Shown here one piece after another: positions 39,015 through 48,163 of a stretch of DNA of 57,676 nucleotides (positions within the stretch are counted from its first letter, which is position 1; each line of letters begins with the position of its first letter). The notes beneath the pieces are model-generated. The model saw only the letters and a program-made list of their open reading frames with translations. It did not search any database and had not been told where the DNA came from. The stretch spans positions 1-57,676 of the forward strand of contig CAJWZW010000004.1 in the NCBI GenBank assembly GCA_913050565.1. Reading direction: 5' to 3'. This stretch comes from an uncultured Synechococcus sp. Its GTDB lineage: Bacteria; Cyanobacteriota; Cyanobacteriia; PCC-6307; Cyanobiaceae. The position numbers and the translations under genes are program-made.

Positions 39015-39554
39015 TTATTTCTTGCCGGACTTGCCCGCCTTGCGCAGGATCCACTCGCCTTCGTAGCGGATGCCTTTGCCCTTGTAGGGCTCGGGAGGAC
39101 GAATGGCGCGGACCTTGGCGGCTTCGTTGCCCACCAGTTCCTTGTCGATGCCGGAGACGATCACCTTGGTGTTGTTCTCCACCTTGAAGGTGATTCCATC
39201 GGGCGGATTCACTTCCACCGGGTGGCTGTAGCCGGCGCTCACCACAAGAGTTTTGCCCTTGACCTGGGCCCTTGAGCCCACACCGATGATTTCAAGACTC
39301 TTGCTGTAGCCGTTGTTCACACCTTCGATCATGTTCGCCACGAGAGCCCGGCAGAGGCCGTGCCGCTCGCGGGAGAACCGCTTGGTGCTCGTTGGAGAAA
39401 CGACGATGAGGTTGTTCTCCTGACTGACGCTGACGCCTTCAGGAAGGGTGCGTTCCAGTTCGCCCTTGGGTCCTTTGACCTTGACGGTCAGACCATCAAG
39501 GGACACGGTCACCTTCTCGGGGACGGGAACGGGGTTTTTACCAATACGTGACAT
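39015..39554 (-). CDS. rplF: 50S ribosomal protein L6
   Basis: Binds 23S rRNA near the factor-binding site. The 179 residues begin '[21 protein letters not shown]' and end with the L6 signature '[29 protein letters not shown]' (read in two parts). It is 14 bp downstream of rpsH. Confidence 0.98.
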   Translation of the reverse strand: MSRIGKNPVPVPEKVTVSLDGLTVKVKGPKGELERTLPEGVSVSQENNLIVVSPTSTKRFSRERHGLCRALVANMIEGVNNGYSKSLEIIGVGSRAQVKGKTLVVSAGYSHPVEVNPPDGITFKVENNTKVIVSGIDKELVGNEAAKVRAIRPPEPYKGKGIRYEGEWILRKAGKSGKK

Positions 39555-39568
39555 GGTTCAGCTCCGGA

Positions 39569-39970
39569 TCAGTAGACGTAACAGAGCACTTCGCCACCAA
39601 CGCCTTCGCGTCGGGCATCGCGGTCGCTCATCACTCCCTTGGAGGTGGAGATGATGGCGACACCGAGTCCGCCAAGGACTTTGGGCAGGCCGCGGGTGTT
39701 CTTGTAGATGCGCAGGCCTGGCTTGCTGACCCGCTGCATCGAGCGAATGGTGGGGAGACGGTGCTTGCCGCTGTACTTGAGGGCGAGCACCAGTTCAGTG
39801 CGGACGCCTTCACCCTGTTCGCTGATCTCGGAGATGAAGCCCTCCTGCTGCAGCACCTTCGCGATGCTGCGGGTCATCCGCGAAGCGGGGATCTTGGTGG
39901 TCTCGTGACGCTTCTCACTCGCATTGCGAATGCGAGTGAGCATGTCGGAAATGGGATCGTGGTTGGCCAT
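39569..39970 (-). CDS. rpsH: 30S ribosomal protein S8
   Basis: Central-domain 16S rRNA-binding protein and, in E. coli, the spc operon repressor. The 133 residues start '[20 protein letters not shown]' and end '[26 protein letters not shown]'-like (two parts). It follows rplE by 19 bp; rpsN (S14), which lies between them in many bacteria, is missing here. Confidence 0.98.
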   Translation of the reverse strand: MANHDPISDMLTRIRNASEKRHETTKIPASRMTRSIAKVLQQEGFISEISEQGEGVRTELVLALKYSGKHRLPTIRSMQRVSKPGLRIYKNTRGLPKVLGGLGVAIISTSKGVMSDRDARREGVGGEVLCYVY

Positions 39971-39989
39971 AGGTGTCGACAGGGAGGGC

Positions 39990-40529
39990 TCAGTTGCTCT
40001 GGAACGGCATTCCCATCTCGCGGAGGAGGGCCCGGCCCTCTTCGTCTGAACGGGCAGTGGTCACGATGGTGATGTCCATGCCTCTGATGGCATCGATTTT
40101 GTCGAAGGAGATCTCCGGGAAGATGATCTGCTCGCGCACCCCAAGGGTGTAGTTGCCACGCCCGTCGAAGCTCTTCGGGCTCACACCGCGGAAGTCGCGG
40201 ATGCGGGGCAGCGCCAGGTTGATCAGGCGCTCCAGGAAGGCGTACATCCGGTCACCGCGCAGGGTGACAGCACAGCCAATCGGCATGCCCTGGCGGATCT
40301 TGAAGCCAGCGATGGCCTTTTTGGCACGGGTCACAACGACCTTCTGGCCGGTGATCTGAGCCAGCTCGTTCACCGAGGCCTCAAGGGACTTGGCGTTGGC
40401 GGCGGCTTCTCCGAGTCCCCGGTTGACGGTGACTTTCACCACCTTGGGAACTTCGTGGATGTTGGTGAGGGAGAGATCTTTTTTCAGCTTGGGCTGAATG
40501 GTCTCCCGGTAGCGCTTCTTGAGTGACAT
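39990..40529 (-). CDS. rplE: 50S ribosomal protein L5
   Basis: 5S rRNA-binding protein contacting P-site tRNA. The 179 residues include '[20 protein letters not shown]', '[23 protein letters not shown]' (two parts) and '[20 protein letters not shown]'. It lies 40 bp after rplX. Confidence 0.98.
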   Translation of the reverse strand: MSLKKRYRETIQPKLKKDLSLTNIHEVPKVVKVTVNRGLGEAAANAKSLEASVNELAQITGQKVVVTRAKKAIAGFKIRQGMPIGCAVTLRGDRMYAFLERLINLALPRIRDFRGVSPKSFDGRGNYTLGVREQIIFPEISFDKIDAIRGMDITIVTTARSDEEGRALLREMGMPFQSN

Positions 40530-40569
40530 AACGGGGTGAGTTGCTTCTGGGCTTGGTCAGAAGTCAGGT

Positions 40570-40926
40570 TCAGTCGATGACTTCACCGGTTTTCTTCAGC
40601 CGGCGTTTTTTGGTGCCGTCCTTTTCAACGACGATTTCAACGCGGCTGGCCACCTTCTTGGCGGTCGAAAAAAGCATCACGTTCGAAGCATGCAGGGCAG
40701 CCTCTTCGGTGACGATCCTTCCGGATTCGCCTTCCTGGGTGGGTTTTTCGTGACGTGTGCGCATGTTCACGCCTTCCACGACCACGCGGTTCTCGTTGGG
40801 AAGGGTGCGCAGAACAGCACCGGTCTTGCCCTTGTCCTTTCCGGTGATCACCTGAACGGTGTCACCTTTGCGGATGCGCATCTTGATGCGATCACTGGCC
40901 TTGGCCTTGGTGGTTGCAGTCGCCAT
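40570..40926 (-). CDS. rplX: 50S ribosomal protein L24
   Basis: Initiator of 50S assembly, placed near the tunnel exit. The 118 residues contain a KOW motif in '[21 protein letters not shown]'. A 12-residue basic N-terminal stretch '[12 protein letters not shown]' precedes the core. It begins 2 bp after the rplN stop. Confidence 0.98.
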   Translation of the reverse strand: MATATTKAKASDRIKMRIRKGDTVQVITGKDKGKTGAVLRTLPNENRVVVEGVNMRTRHEKPTQEGESGRIVTEEAALHASNVMLFSTAKKVASRVEIVVEKDGTKKRRLKKTGEVID

Positions 40927-40928
40927 GG

Positions 40929-41294
40929 TCAGATCACCTCCGGAGCGAGGGACACGATTTTGGTGAAGCTGCGCTCACGCAGTTCACGGGCAACCGGTCC
41001 GAAGACGCGAGTGCCTTTCGGGTTCTTGTCGTCGTTGATGATCACGGCGGCGTTGTCGTCAAACCGGATGGAATTACCGGTTTCACGACGCATGGTGGCT
41101 TTCGTGCGAACCACAACAGCCTTGACCACGTCGGACTTCTTCACTCCCATGTTGGGGGCGGCATCCTTGACGGCGGCAACGATCACGTCGCCCACGTGGG
41201 CGTAGCGACGGTTGGTGCCCAGCACCCGGATGCACTGGATGCGCTTGGCGCCACTGTTGTCGGCGACGCTCAGATAGGTCTCCTGCTGGATCAT
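40929..41294 (-). CDS. rplN: 50S ribosomal protein L14
   Basis: Forms bridges with 16S rRNA at the subunit interface. The 121 residues start '[21 protein letters not shown]' and include '[21 protein letters not shown]'. It overlaps the rpsQ stop by 4 bp, which suggests coupled translation. Confidence 0.98.
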   Translation of the reverse strand: MIQQETYLSVADNSGAKRIQCIRVLGTNRRYAHVGDVIVAAVKDAAPNMGVKKSDVVKAVVVRTKATMRRETGNSIRFDDNAAVIINDDKNPKGTRVFGPVARELRERSFTKIVSLAPEVI

Positions 41295-41569
41295 GCTTTC
41301 ACCTCAGCTTCTTTGGCTTCACCCTTGGGGCTGTGGCTGAGAACTTCGGCGATGGCCCAGCGTTTGTGCCGGCTCATCGGACGGGTTTCAGTGATGCGCA
41401 CACGATCTCCGACGCGACAGGAGTTGTCTTCGTCGTGAGCCTTGTAGCGGGTGGTGCGGCTGACCGTCTTCTTGTAGATGGGATGGGGGAAGCGGCTTTC
41501 CACCGCGACCACCACCGTTTTTTCCATCTTGTCGCTGACGACGGTGCCGACCCTTTCCTTGACTGCCAT
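41291..41569 (-). CDS. rpsQ: 30S ribosomal protein S17
   Basis: Primary 16S rRNA-binding protein with an OB fold. The 92 residues begin '[21 protein letters not shown]' and include '[20 protein letters not shown]'. It follows rpmC by 17 bp and overlaps rplN by 4 bp. Confidence 0.98.
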   Translation of the reverse strand: MAVKERVGTVVSDKMEKTVVVAVESRFPHPIYKKTVSRTTRYKAHDEDNSCRVGDRVRITETRPMSRHKRWAIAEVLSHSPKGEAKEAEVKA

Positions 41570-41586
41570 GGTTACGGAGTGGGGGA

Positions 41587-41796
41587 TCAGGAGGCGGTGG
41601 AGCGCTGGCGCTCCGTCTGCACCGTCAGCATCTGGGCCAGCTTGATGCGGACCTCTTTGAAACGGTGCGTGTTGGCGAGTTGGCGTGTGGCCTGCTCGAA
41701 ACGGAGCTGGAACAGCTCACGGCGAAGGCCGTCGATCTGCTCGGTCAGTTCCGAATCGGAGAGGCTGCGCACATCGGCGGCGTTGGGACGGGCCAT
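41587..41796 (-). CDS. rpmC: 50S ribosomal protein L29
   Basis: Two-helix protein at the tunnel exit, near binding sites for SRP and trigger factor. The 69 residues include '[29 protein letters not shown]', the L29 signature (two parts). It starts 2 bp after the rplP stop. Confidence 0.97.
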   Translation of the reverse strand: MARPNAADVRSLSDSELTEQIDGLRRELFQLRFEQATRQLANTHRFKEVRIKLAQMLTVQTERQRSTAS

Positions 41797-41798
41797 GG

Positions 41799-42275
41799 TC
41801 AGGACTCCACGGTGACGGCTTCAGAAGCTGCCGGGGCCTCGGCTCCAGCCTTCTGCTCCTGTTCATCCAGCTGGATGAACTTGGTCTTCACGGGCAGCTT
41901 GTACTGCGCAAGGCGCATGGCTTCCCGAGCAATTTCGGGGGTGATTTCATCACCACCCATCTCGAAAAGGATCCGCCCGGGCTTGATCACCGCAACCCAG
42001 AATTCCGGGTTGCCCTTACCGGAACCCATGCGGGTTTCAGCGGCTCTCATCGTCACGGACTTATCCGGGAAGATCCGAATCCAGATCTTTCCACCCCGCT
42101 TGACGTAGCGGGTCATGGCACGACGGCTGGCCTCGATCTGGCGCGAGGTGATCCAGCCGCATTCCTGTGCCTGCAGAGCGAACTGACCGAAGGCGATGGT
42201 GTTGCCACGAGTGGCGACACCGCGCATGCGGCCGCGTTGCTGCTTACGGAATTTGACGCGTTTTGGACTCAGCAT
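41799..42275 (-). CDS. rplP: 50S ribosomal protein L16
   Basis: Organises the A-site region of 23S rRNA. The 158 residues begin '[21 protein letters not shown]' and contain '[21 protein letters not shown]'. An acidic Ala/Glu-rich tail of about 20 residues ('[16 protein letters not shown]') extends beyond the usual end. It is 16 bp after rpsC. Confidence 0.98.
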   Translation of the reverse strand: MLSPKRVKFRKQQRGRMRGVATRGNTIAFGQFALQAQECGWITSRQIEASRRAMTRYVKRGGKIWIRIFPDKSVTMRAAETRMGSGKGNPEFWVAVIKPGRILFEMGGDEITPEIAREAMRLAQYKLPVKTKFIQLDEQEQKAGAEAPAASEAVTVES

Positions 42276-42291
42276 GGTTCAGGCCTCCTGT

Positions 42292-43023
42292 TCAACCCTC
42301 GTTGGAGCGGTCTTCGAACTGTTGGGGCCTGCGACCGGCCCGACGCCGCGGGGTTGCCCCCACTGGCAGCTGTTGCTGGGCTTCGTCGCCCAGCACTTCG
42401 CCTTTAAACACCCAGACCTTGATGCCGAGCACCCCATAGGTGGTGCTGGCGACCTTGGTGGCGTAGTCGATGTCAGCGCGAAGGGTGTGCAGAGGCACCC
42501 GACCTTCACGCGTCCACTCGGTACGAGCGATCTCAGCACCATTCAGGCGTCCTGAAACCTGGATTTTCAGGCCCAGAACACCCGCTCGCTGTGCTCGCTG
42601 CACGGCCATGCGGATCGTGCGACGGAATGCCACACGTTTCTCAAGTTGCTGAGCGATGTATTCGGCAAGTAGGAAAGCGTCGGCGTCGACACGCTCGACC
42701 TCGACCACATTGATCCGAACCTGACGGTTCAGATCACCGACGGTTTTCTGGATGCCGGAGCGCAGCTCTTCGATGCCACTGCCCTGGCGTCCAACCAACA
42801 CGCCGGGGCGTGCGGTTTTCAGCTCAACTTCGAGCTGATCGGCCTTGCGGGCGATCAGCACATCACTGATACCGGCGGAGCCGTATTTCTTGTGGATGAA
42901 CTTGCGAATCCGATCGTCCTCCTGAAGGAGGCTCGGATAACTCTTGCTGGGTGCGTACCAGCGTGACCGGTGCTCCTGGGTAATCCCCAGGCGTAAGCCG
43001 GTTGGATGGATTTTGTGTCCCAT
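42292..43023 (-). CDS. rpsC: 30S ribosomal protein S3
   Basis: Lines the mRNA entry channel. I start at the ATG at 43023 ('[20 protein letters not shown]'), the standard S3 opening, which gives 243 residues; the ORF-track start would run into rplV. A KH domain ('[21 protein letters not shown]') and the C-terminal '[12 protein letters not shown]' region are present, with a basic tail ('[19 protein letters not shown]'). It is 19 bp after rplV. Confidence 0.97.
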   Translation of the reverse strand: MGHKIHPTGLRLGITQEHRSRWYAPSKSYPSLLQEDDRIRKFIHKKYGSAGISDVLIARKADQLEVELKTARPGVLVGRQGSGIEELRSGIQKTVGDLNRQVRINVVEVERVDADAFLLAEYIAQQLEKRVAFRRTIRMAVQRAQRAGVLGLKIQVSGRLNGAEIARTEWTREGRVPLHTLRADIDYATKVASTTYGVLGIKVWVFKGEVLGDEAQQQLPVGATPRRRAGRRPQQFEDRSNEG

Positions 43024-43042
43024 CAGTCGGGGTGCTCGGGGG

Positions 43043-43408
43043 TCAGGAGTCGGTCTGGGGTGCCACAGCAATGCTGATGTGGCAGGTCTGCTTTTTGATC
43101 GCGAAAGCGCGACCTTGGGCACGGGGGCGGTAGCGCTTCATGGATGGACCCATGTCTGCGCTGGCCTGGGAGATCACCAGGGTTGAAGGGTCAAGTCCGA
43201 GGTTGTGCTCGGCATTGGCCACTGCAGAACGCAGAACCTTGGTGATGGGACCCGTGGAGCGGTAAGGCATGAACTCGAGCATGATCAGCGCATCGCGATA
43301 ACTGCGACCGCGGATCTGATCGAGAACCCGCCGGACCTTGGACACGGAGCCGCGGATGAAGCGACCGTGGGCTTGGGCGGTAGTTGCCGTTGGGGATGAC
43401 GTTGTCAT
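43043..43408 (-). CDS. rplV: 50S ribosomal protein L22
   Basis: Lines the peptide exit tunnel. I choose the ATG at 43408 ('[20 protein letters not shown]'), giving 121 residues; the longer ORF-track form overlaps rpsS. The conserved '[21 protein letters not shown]' and '[22 protein letters not shown]' (two parts) are present. The rpsS stop ends 4 bp upstream. Confidence 0.96.
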   Translation of the reverse strand: MTTSSPTATTAQAHGRFIRGSVSKVRRVLDQIRGRSYRDALIMLEFMPYRSTGPITKVLRSAVANAEHNLGLDPSTLVISQASADMGPSMKRYRPRAQGRAFAIKKQTCHISIAVAPQTDS

Positions 43409-43412
43409 GGTC

Positions 43413-43688
43413 TCAGCGGCCTCCTTTCTTGTCTTTGATGTGGCCTTTAAAGGTGCGGGTGGGGGCGAATTCGCCAAGCTTGTGGCCCACCATCTGTTCA
43501 GTCACGAAGACCGGCACGTGGGTGCGGCCGTTGTGAACCGCGATTGTGTGGCCGATCATCATCGGCAGGATCGTGGAAGCCCTTGACCACGTTTTGATCA
43601 CCGATTTGTCATCGGCGGCGTTTTGCTTTTCAACCTTGCGAAGCAGGCTGTCGGCAATGAAGGGGCCTTTTTTAAGTGAACGTCCCAT
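43413..43688 (-). CDS. rpsS: 30S ribosomal protein S19
   Basis: Head protein next to S13. The 91 residues start '[20 protein letters not shown]' and include '[21 protein letters not shown]'. It is 35 bp after rplB. The rplV Shine-Dalgarno 'AGGAGG' lies inside its last codons. Confidence 0.98.
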   Translation of the reverse strand: MGRSLKKGPFIADSLLRKVEKQNAADDKSVIKTWSRASTILPMMIGHTIAVHNGRTHVPVFVTEQMVGHKLGEFAPTRTFKGHIKDKKGGR

Positions 43689-43723
43689 GGCGGATTAAGC
43701 GAACGACAGAATGGTGAGCAGCA

Positions 43724-44587
43724 TCATGAGTCGCGTCCGCCACGGCTCCGCTTGGAGGTCTTGCGACGTTTGCGGAGGACGAACTTGTTACTCGGCTTGT
43801 TGCGCTTGCGGGTCTTGAGTCCCAGCGCAGGCTTGCCCCACGGGGTTACAGGACCGGAACGCCCGATCGGAGCTCGGCCTTCACCACCACCATGGGGGTG
43901 GTCGCAGGGATTCATCACACTGCCTCGCACCTGAGGTCGGCGTCCGAGCCAGCGCCGGCGCCCAGCCTTGCCAAGGCTGGTGTTGCGGATCTCCGAGTTG
44001 CCGACTTCGCCGATGGTGGCGTAGCACTCACGGCGCACCAGGCGAACCTCAGTGGATGGCAGTTTCAGGGCGACGTAATCGCCCTCCTTGGCCATCACCT
44101 GAGCGCTGGCTCCGGCAGTTCGGACCATTTGTCCACCGCGACCGGCGTAAAGCTCGACACAGTGAACGCTGGAACCGAGGGGAATGTCAGAGAGCGGCAT
44201 GGCGTTGCCGATCTCGATAGGAGATTCAGGTCCTGAGACCACTGTCTGACCGATGGTGACTCCTGCTGGAGCCAGGATGTATCTCTTCTCACCATCGGTG
44301 TAGAAGAGAAGGGCCAGCCGCGCATTGCGGTGCGGGTCGTAGTGAATGGCGGCCACCTTGGCGGGGACGCCGTGCTTGTTGCGTCGGAAATCGACGATGC
44401 GGTATTGCCGCTTGTGGCCACCGCCACGATGGCGACAGGTGATCACGCCGCGGTTGTTGCGTCCCTTGCGGCGGTGCTTGGACACCACAAGCGAACGCTC
44501 CGGCTTGCGGCCGGTGACTTCACTGAAGTCGGTGACGACCCGGGTGCGGGTACCGGGTGTGTAGGGGCGGAAGGTACGGATTGCCAT
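43724..44587 (-). CDS. rplB: 50S ribosomal protein L2
   Basis: Needed for subunit joining and peptidyl transfer. The 287 residues include '[20 protein letters not shown]' and the C-terminal signature '[22 protein letters not shown]' (two parts). It is 15 bp after rplW. Confidence 0.98.
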   Translation of the reverse strand: MAIRTFRPYTPGTRTRVVTDFSEVTGRKPERSLVVSKHRRKGRNNRGVITCRHRGGGHKRQYRIVDFRRNKHGVPAKVAAIHYDPHRNARLALLFYTDGEKRYILAPAGVTIGQTVVSGPESPIEIGNAMPLSDIPLGSSVHCVELYAGRGGQMVRTAGASAQVMAKEGDYVALKLPSTEVRLVRRECYATIGEVGNSEIRNTSLGKAGRRRWLGRRPQVRGSVMNPCDHPHGGGEGRAPIGRSGPVTPWGKPALGLKTRKRNKPSNKFVLRKRRKTSKRSRGGRDS

Positions 44588-44602
44588 GACGTTTCAGACC
44601 CC

Positions 44603-44905
44603 TCAGGACTCAGGGAAGAGTTGGATGGAGTTGCCCTCAGCGAGGCGCACCACAGCCTTCTTCACCTGAGAGCGCTTGCCGGCAAATTTGCCGACCCGAC
44701 GACTGCGGCGGGGAGGATTCATGGTGCTCACGCCGGTGACCTTGACATCGAATAGCTGCTCAACAGCGGCTTTGATGTCGGGCTTGGCAGCTCGGTGGTC
44801 CACCTCAAAGGTGTACTGGTTCAGTTCCAGTGCTCGGGTGGCTTTTTCTGTGATGAGGGGCCTGCGGATCACATCCGCCAGGCGTCCTGTGAAGCGCTCA
44901 GTCAT
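44603..44905 (-). CDS. rplW: 50S ribosomal protein L23
   Basis: Tunnel-exit protein that docks trigger factor and SRP. I use the ATG at 44905 ('[22 protein letters not shown]'), giving 100 residues. '[22 protein letters not shown]' is the conserved core. Its start overlaps the end of rplD by 8 bp. Confidence 0.97.
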   Translation of the reverse strand: MTERFTGRLADVIRRPLITEKATRALELNQYTFEVDHRAAKPDIKAAVEQLFDVKVTGVSTMNPPRRSRRVGKFAGKRSQVKKAVVRLAEGNSIQLFPES

Positions 44906-45533
44906 CTCCGTAGACCTCCTGGATGGTTGCGAGTGCCTCTTCGCCCAACACCAATGCATTGGCGTGGAGCAGATCGAAGACGTTGAGCTGGTCAGCAGTG
45001 ATCAGCTTGACCTTCTCGAGGTTGCGAACGGACCGTTTTACAACTTCGCTAGGGGCGGTGAGCACAATCAAAACCTTCGCGTCGGCAGCAACTCCGAGGC
45101 GCCCGAGTGCGTCAACGACTTCACGGGTTTTTGGCGCTTCGAGGGCTGCTCCGAAGTCCTTCACCACAATCACGTCGTCGATGCGGGCCATCAGCGCGGT
45201 GCGCAGGGCCAGACGACGCTCCTTGCGATTCATCGCAAGGTTGTAGGTGCGCGGCTTGGGACCAAACACGATGCCGCCGCCGGGACGCAGAGGCGTACGG
45301 ATCGATCCCTGACGGGCACGACCGGTTCCTTTCTGCTTGTAAGGCTTGCGTCCGCCACCTCGTACTTCGGCACGGGTGAGGGTGCTTGCAGTTCCCTGAC
45401 GGCTGTGGGCCTGCTGGCGCAGCACCGCACGGTGCATCAGGTCAACGGCAGTGGTTTCCTTGGCCACCTTCAGGTCAATGGAAGCCTTGCCGGTTTCCTT
45501 GCCCTGCCAGTCACGAACAACACAATTGGCCAT
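44898..45533 (-). CDS. rplD: 50S ribosomal protein L4
   Basis: Tunnel protein; in E. coli it also represses the S10 operon. The 211 residues begin '[20 protein letters not shown]' at the ATG at 45533; the ORF track adds one GTG codon. '[20 protein letters not shown]' and '[20 protein letters not shown]' are standard L4. Its ATG shares one base with the rplC stop (TGATG). Confidence 0.97.
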   Translation of the reverse strand: MANCVVRDWQGKETGKASIDLKVAKETTAVDLMHRAVLRQQAHSRQGTASTLTRAEVRGGGRKPYKQKGTGRARQGSIRTPLRPGGGIVFGPKPRTYNLAMNRKERRLALRTALMARIDDVIVVKDFGAALEAPKTREVVDALGRLGVAADAKVLIVLTAPSEVVKRSVRNLEKVKLITADQLNVFDLLHANALVLGEEALATIQEVYGDD

Positions 45534-46189
45534 CACTTACCTCCTTTGGTGGGCTTGGCACCCACACGATTGGCGGGCCGGATGTTCAGAAGAGATCCAG
45601 GCTTGCCAGGAACAGAGCCCTTGACCACGAGCAGGTTGCGGTCGCTGTCCACCTTGAGGATCGTGAGGGCCCTCGTGGTGATTTTCTTGCCGCCGTAGCG
45701 ACCAGCCATTCGCTTGCCGGGGTAGATCCGACCAGGTGTGGTGCCGGCGCCGGTTGAACCGGGCTCACGATGGTTCTTCGAGCCGTGGGTCATCGGACCT
45801 CGGCTGAAGCCATGACGCTTTTGATAACCGGCGAAGCCACGACCCATGGTGTCGCCGCTGACGTCAACCTTCTGGCCTGCCTCGAAATCACCCACGGTGA
45901 TTGCGCCACCCAGCTCGAGACCCTTCAGGTCGTCGACGCGATATTCACGCAGGTGGCGGAGGATCCCCTCGCCGGATTTGGCGAGGTGACCCTTGGCGGG
46001 CTTGTTGATCAGCTTTTCGCGTGTTTCGCCAAAACCGATCTGCACGGCTTCATAGCCGTCAGTTTCAGTGGTCTTGAGTTGGGTAATTCGGCAAGGCCCC
46101 GCCTCGATCAAAGTGACCGGGACGGCTTTGCCTTGCTCGTCGAAGAACTGGGACATACCCAGTTTCTTCCCAAGGATGCCGATGGACAT
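45533..46189 (-). CDS. rplC: 50S ribosomal protein L3
   Basis: First gene of the cluster; L3 is an early-assembly protein near the peptidyl transferase centre. I use the ATG at 46189 ('[20 protein letters not shown]'), giving 218 residues. '[21 protein letters not shown]' and '[14 protein letters not shown]' are conserved. The bases just upstream read 'TTACCTCCC' on the coding strand, so there is no usual Shine-Dalgarno; a loose 'TGAGG' lies about 25 bases further up. rpsJ is not at this end, as expected when it sits in the str operon. Confidence 0.97.
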   Translation of the reverse strand: MSIGILGKKLGMSQFFDEQGKAVPVTLIEAGPCRITQLKTTETDGYEAVQIGFGETREKLINKPAKGHLAKSGEGILRHLREYRVDDLKGLELGGAITVGDFEAGQKVDVSGDTMGRGFAGYQKRHGFSRGPMTHGSKNHREPGSTGAGTTPGRIYPGKRMAGRYGGKKITTRALTILKVDSDRNLLVVKGSVPGKPGSLLNIRPANRVGAKPTKGGK

Positions 46190-46586
46190 GGGAGGTAATG
46201 ACGCCAGCGTGGACAACCTCAGCTGTTGCAACTTGACGCTGCTGGAGCTGTGGCCTGAAGGGCGCTGATTGAGATGACGCAGTCATGGCCGAAAGCTTCA
46301 ACGGAAACCGCTGGGGCAATTCGGATTGGGGCTAGCGAGCGAATCAGCTGGCTGGGACTTAATCAACCGGTGAAGGTCGGTAGTTTCCCGGCAATGCAAC
46401 GAATGAAATCGCTGAATTGCACTGGCCTGAAGATCCGGCGCACACGCCGGACCTGCTCTTGGAACTGGAGGCCCGGCTAGCGGACGGGCACAGATCGGCA
46501 GAGCAAACAAAAACCCTACACCACTGCCTTCCGGCTTCCATTCATCCCTGATCAGCTGCCAGACTCATTCCATCTGGACTAATTCC
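46190..46586. promoter_or_regulatory. Divergent leader between rplC and ndhN
   Basis: 397 bp without a convincing gene. It must hold the promoter and leader of the ribosomal cluster (minus) and the ndhN promoter (plus). A perfect 7-bp hairpin with a 4-base loop, 'TCCGGCG-CACA-CGCCGGA', lies at 46434-46451, about 245 bp before rplC. An imperfect 15-bp tandem repeat ('CAGACTCATTCCAT', 'TGGACTAATTCCAT') ends at the ndhN start codon. No clear -35/-10 pair was identified on either strand. Confidence 0.5.
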
Positions 46587-47048
46587 ATGCCGCTGCTGCT
46601 TTCAGGTCGGGGTTTCCGCCGTGAACTGGAATCCGCAGGTGTCATGGCAGTCCATGCTCCCCTTGAGGGCGGCGCAGAGACGCGCCTGCTGAGGCGACTG
46701 CGTGCCGCTGGGTACCGCACTCAGATCACCTCAGCACGCGGTTTCGGAGATCCGGAGGTGTTTCTGTTGCAGAAACACGGCGTGCGCCCTCCACACCTTG
46801 GACATCAAAGCGTTGGACGTGGTGCGGCGGTTGGAGAGGTGCAGGAAGTCATGCCTCAGCTTGGAGAGATTCTGCTTGGAAACAAGCCGGTCGTTCTCTG
46901 GCTGATCGAGGGGCAGGTGCTGTCTCGATCGGAATTGCTGTCCCTCTGCGACCTTTGCCGGCGTGAGCCGCGCTTGAAGATTGTGGTGGAAATGGGTGGT
47001 GCGCGCAGCCTGCGCTGGCAGCCGATGACACGGCTGCTGGGAGCCTGA
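46587..47048 (+). CDS. ndhN: NDH-1 subunit N
   Basis: Subunit of the cyanobacterial and chloroplast NADH dehydrogenase-like complex, on the cytoplasmic arm, used in respiration and cyclic electron flow around PSI. The 153 residues contain '[19 protein letters not shown]', '[18 protein letters not shown]' and '[21 protein letters not shown]', the typical NdhN order. No Shine-Dalgarno is visible before the ATG. It is followed at once by ldpA, whose reading frame overlaps its end. Confidence 0.93.
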   Translation: MPLLLSGRGFRRELESAGVMAVHAPLEGGAETRLLRRLRAAGYRTQITSARGFGDPEVFLLQKHGVRPPHLGHQSVGRGAAVGEVQEVMPQLGEILLGNKPVVLWLIEGQVLSRSELLSLCDLCRREPRLKIVVEMGGARSLRWQPMTRLLGA

Positions 47049-47122
47049 CCACCTGTCTTCTGCCGGTCACCGGTTCACAGACCGCCGGTGATGAAGCCCT
47101 CGGGGAGGGGCGTTGGGTCAAA

Positions 47123-48094
47123 TTGATCTGTGGGGCCAGTAATCAGGATTTGGCTGCGGTTGCAGACCTTTGTGCCCTGTATGCCGTGGCCGGCGTTCAG
47201 TGTGTCGACGTGGCAGCCGACGCCGCTGTCGTCAATGCTGCTCGCACCGGTCTCAGCTGGGCCCGGGAACGCACTGGTCACTCCCCCTGGTTGATGGTCA
47301 GCGTCAGCGATGGACGTGATGCCCATTTTCGTAAGGCTGTCTTTGACCCGTCCCGTTGCCCACCTGATTGCGCGCGCCCCTGCGAGAGGGTCTGCCCGGC
47401 TGATGCCATTCATGCCGGTCCTGGTGTCGACCCCAACCGTTGCTACGGCTGTGGGCGCTGTTTGCCGGCCTGCCCCCTTGGCCTGATTGAAACCTCCGAT
47501 CACCGAGTGGGGCTCGACAACCTCGCCCTTCTGCTGGCCGAGCTCCAACCCGATGCGATTGAGGTTCATACCGCACCTGGGCGTGAGCAGGACTTTGATC
47601 GCACGCTTGAGCAGGTTGCAGCTGCCTCGATTCCTCTGCGCAGGCTGGCGGTCAGCTGCGGTCTTGAGGGGCATGGTCTTCGCTCCGAAGATCTGGTCAC
47701 GGAGCTGTGGGGTCGCCATGAGGCCCTGCGCAAGCATGGTTTTCGACCTCTCTGGCAGCTGGATGGACGTCCGATGAGCGGCGATGTCGGTGCAGGCACG
47801 GCCCGTGCGGCACTGCGGCTCTGGCAGCAGGTGCGGACCAGCGCACCTCCGGGGCCGTTGCAGCTGGCGGGAGGCACCAATGGCGCGACGATTGGTTTGC
47901 TGGACGGCCTGGGGCTGCCGCGTTCCAGTGGTCCTGCAGGCGTCGCCTTTGGTGGCATGGCCCGTTCGATCGTGCAACCTCTTCTGCAGGAGGCGGAATG
48001 CCGCCGGACCACCCTGCGTGACTGGCCCTTCGGCTGGGAGCAGGCCCTGGCGCTGGCCCGTGATCTTGTCATCCCCTGGCTTTCACGCCCCTGA
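47123..48094 (+). CDS. ldpA: LdpA circadian-input iron-sulfur protein (5' end uncertain)
   Basis: LdpA adjusts circadian period to light by sensing redox state in Synechococcus elongatus. The visible 323 residues contain a ferredoxin-like cluster set: 'CPPDCARPCERVCPADAI' followed by 'CYGCGRCLPACPLGLIE', room for two Fe-S clusters. The TTG at 47123 is the first usual start in frame. However, the frame stays open upstream and encodes 'GEGRWVK' directly before 'LICGASNQDL', which looks like the conserved LdpA opening. Translation may therefore start at CTG 47060 or CTG 47045, the latter overlapping the ndhN stop. Coordinates give the conservative start. Confidence 0.88.
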   Translation: MICGASNQDLAAVADLCALYAVAGVQCVDVAADAAVVNAARTGLSWARERTGHSPWLMVSVSDGRDAHFRKAVFDPSRCPPDCARPCERVCPADAIHAGPGVDPNRCYGCGRCLPACPLGLIETSDHRVGLDNLALLLAELQPDAIEVHTAPGREQDFDRTLEQVAAASIPLRRLAVSCGLEGHGLRSEDLVTELWGRHEALRKHGFRPLWQLDGRPMSGDVGAGTARAALRLWQQVRTSAPPGPLQLAGGTNGATIGLLDGLGLPRSSGPAGVAFGGMARSIVQPLLQEAECRRTTLRDWPFGWEQALALARDLVIPWLSRP

Positions 48095-48163
48095 CGGTCC
48101 CGATTGGGGACTCAATCCTGCTAGAAGGCGTTTAGGTCCTGATGAGCACTGGGAGCCTGGGCC

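Noticed and set aside
47075-47977. 300-residue minus-strand ORF
   Set aside because: Antisense to ldpA, which has clear Fe-S motifs.
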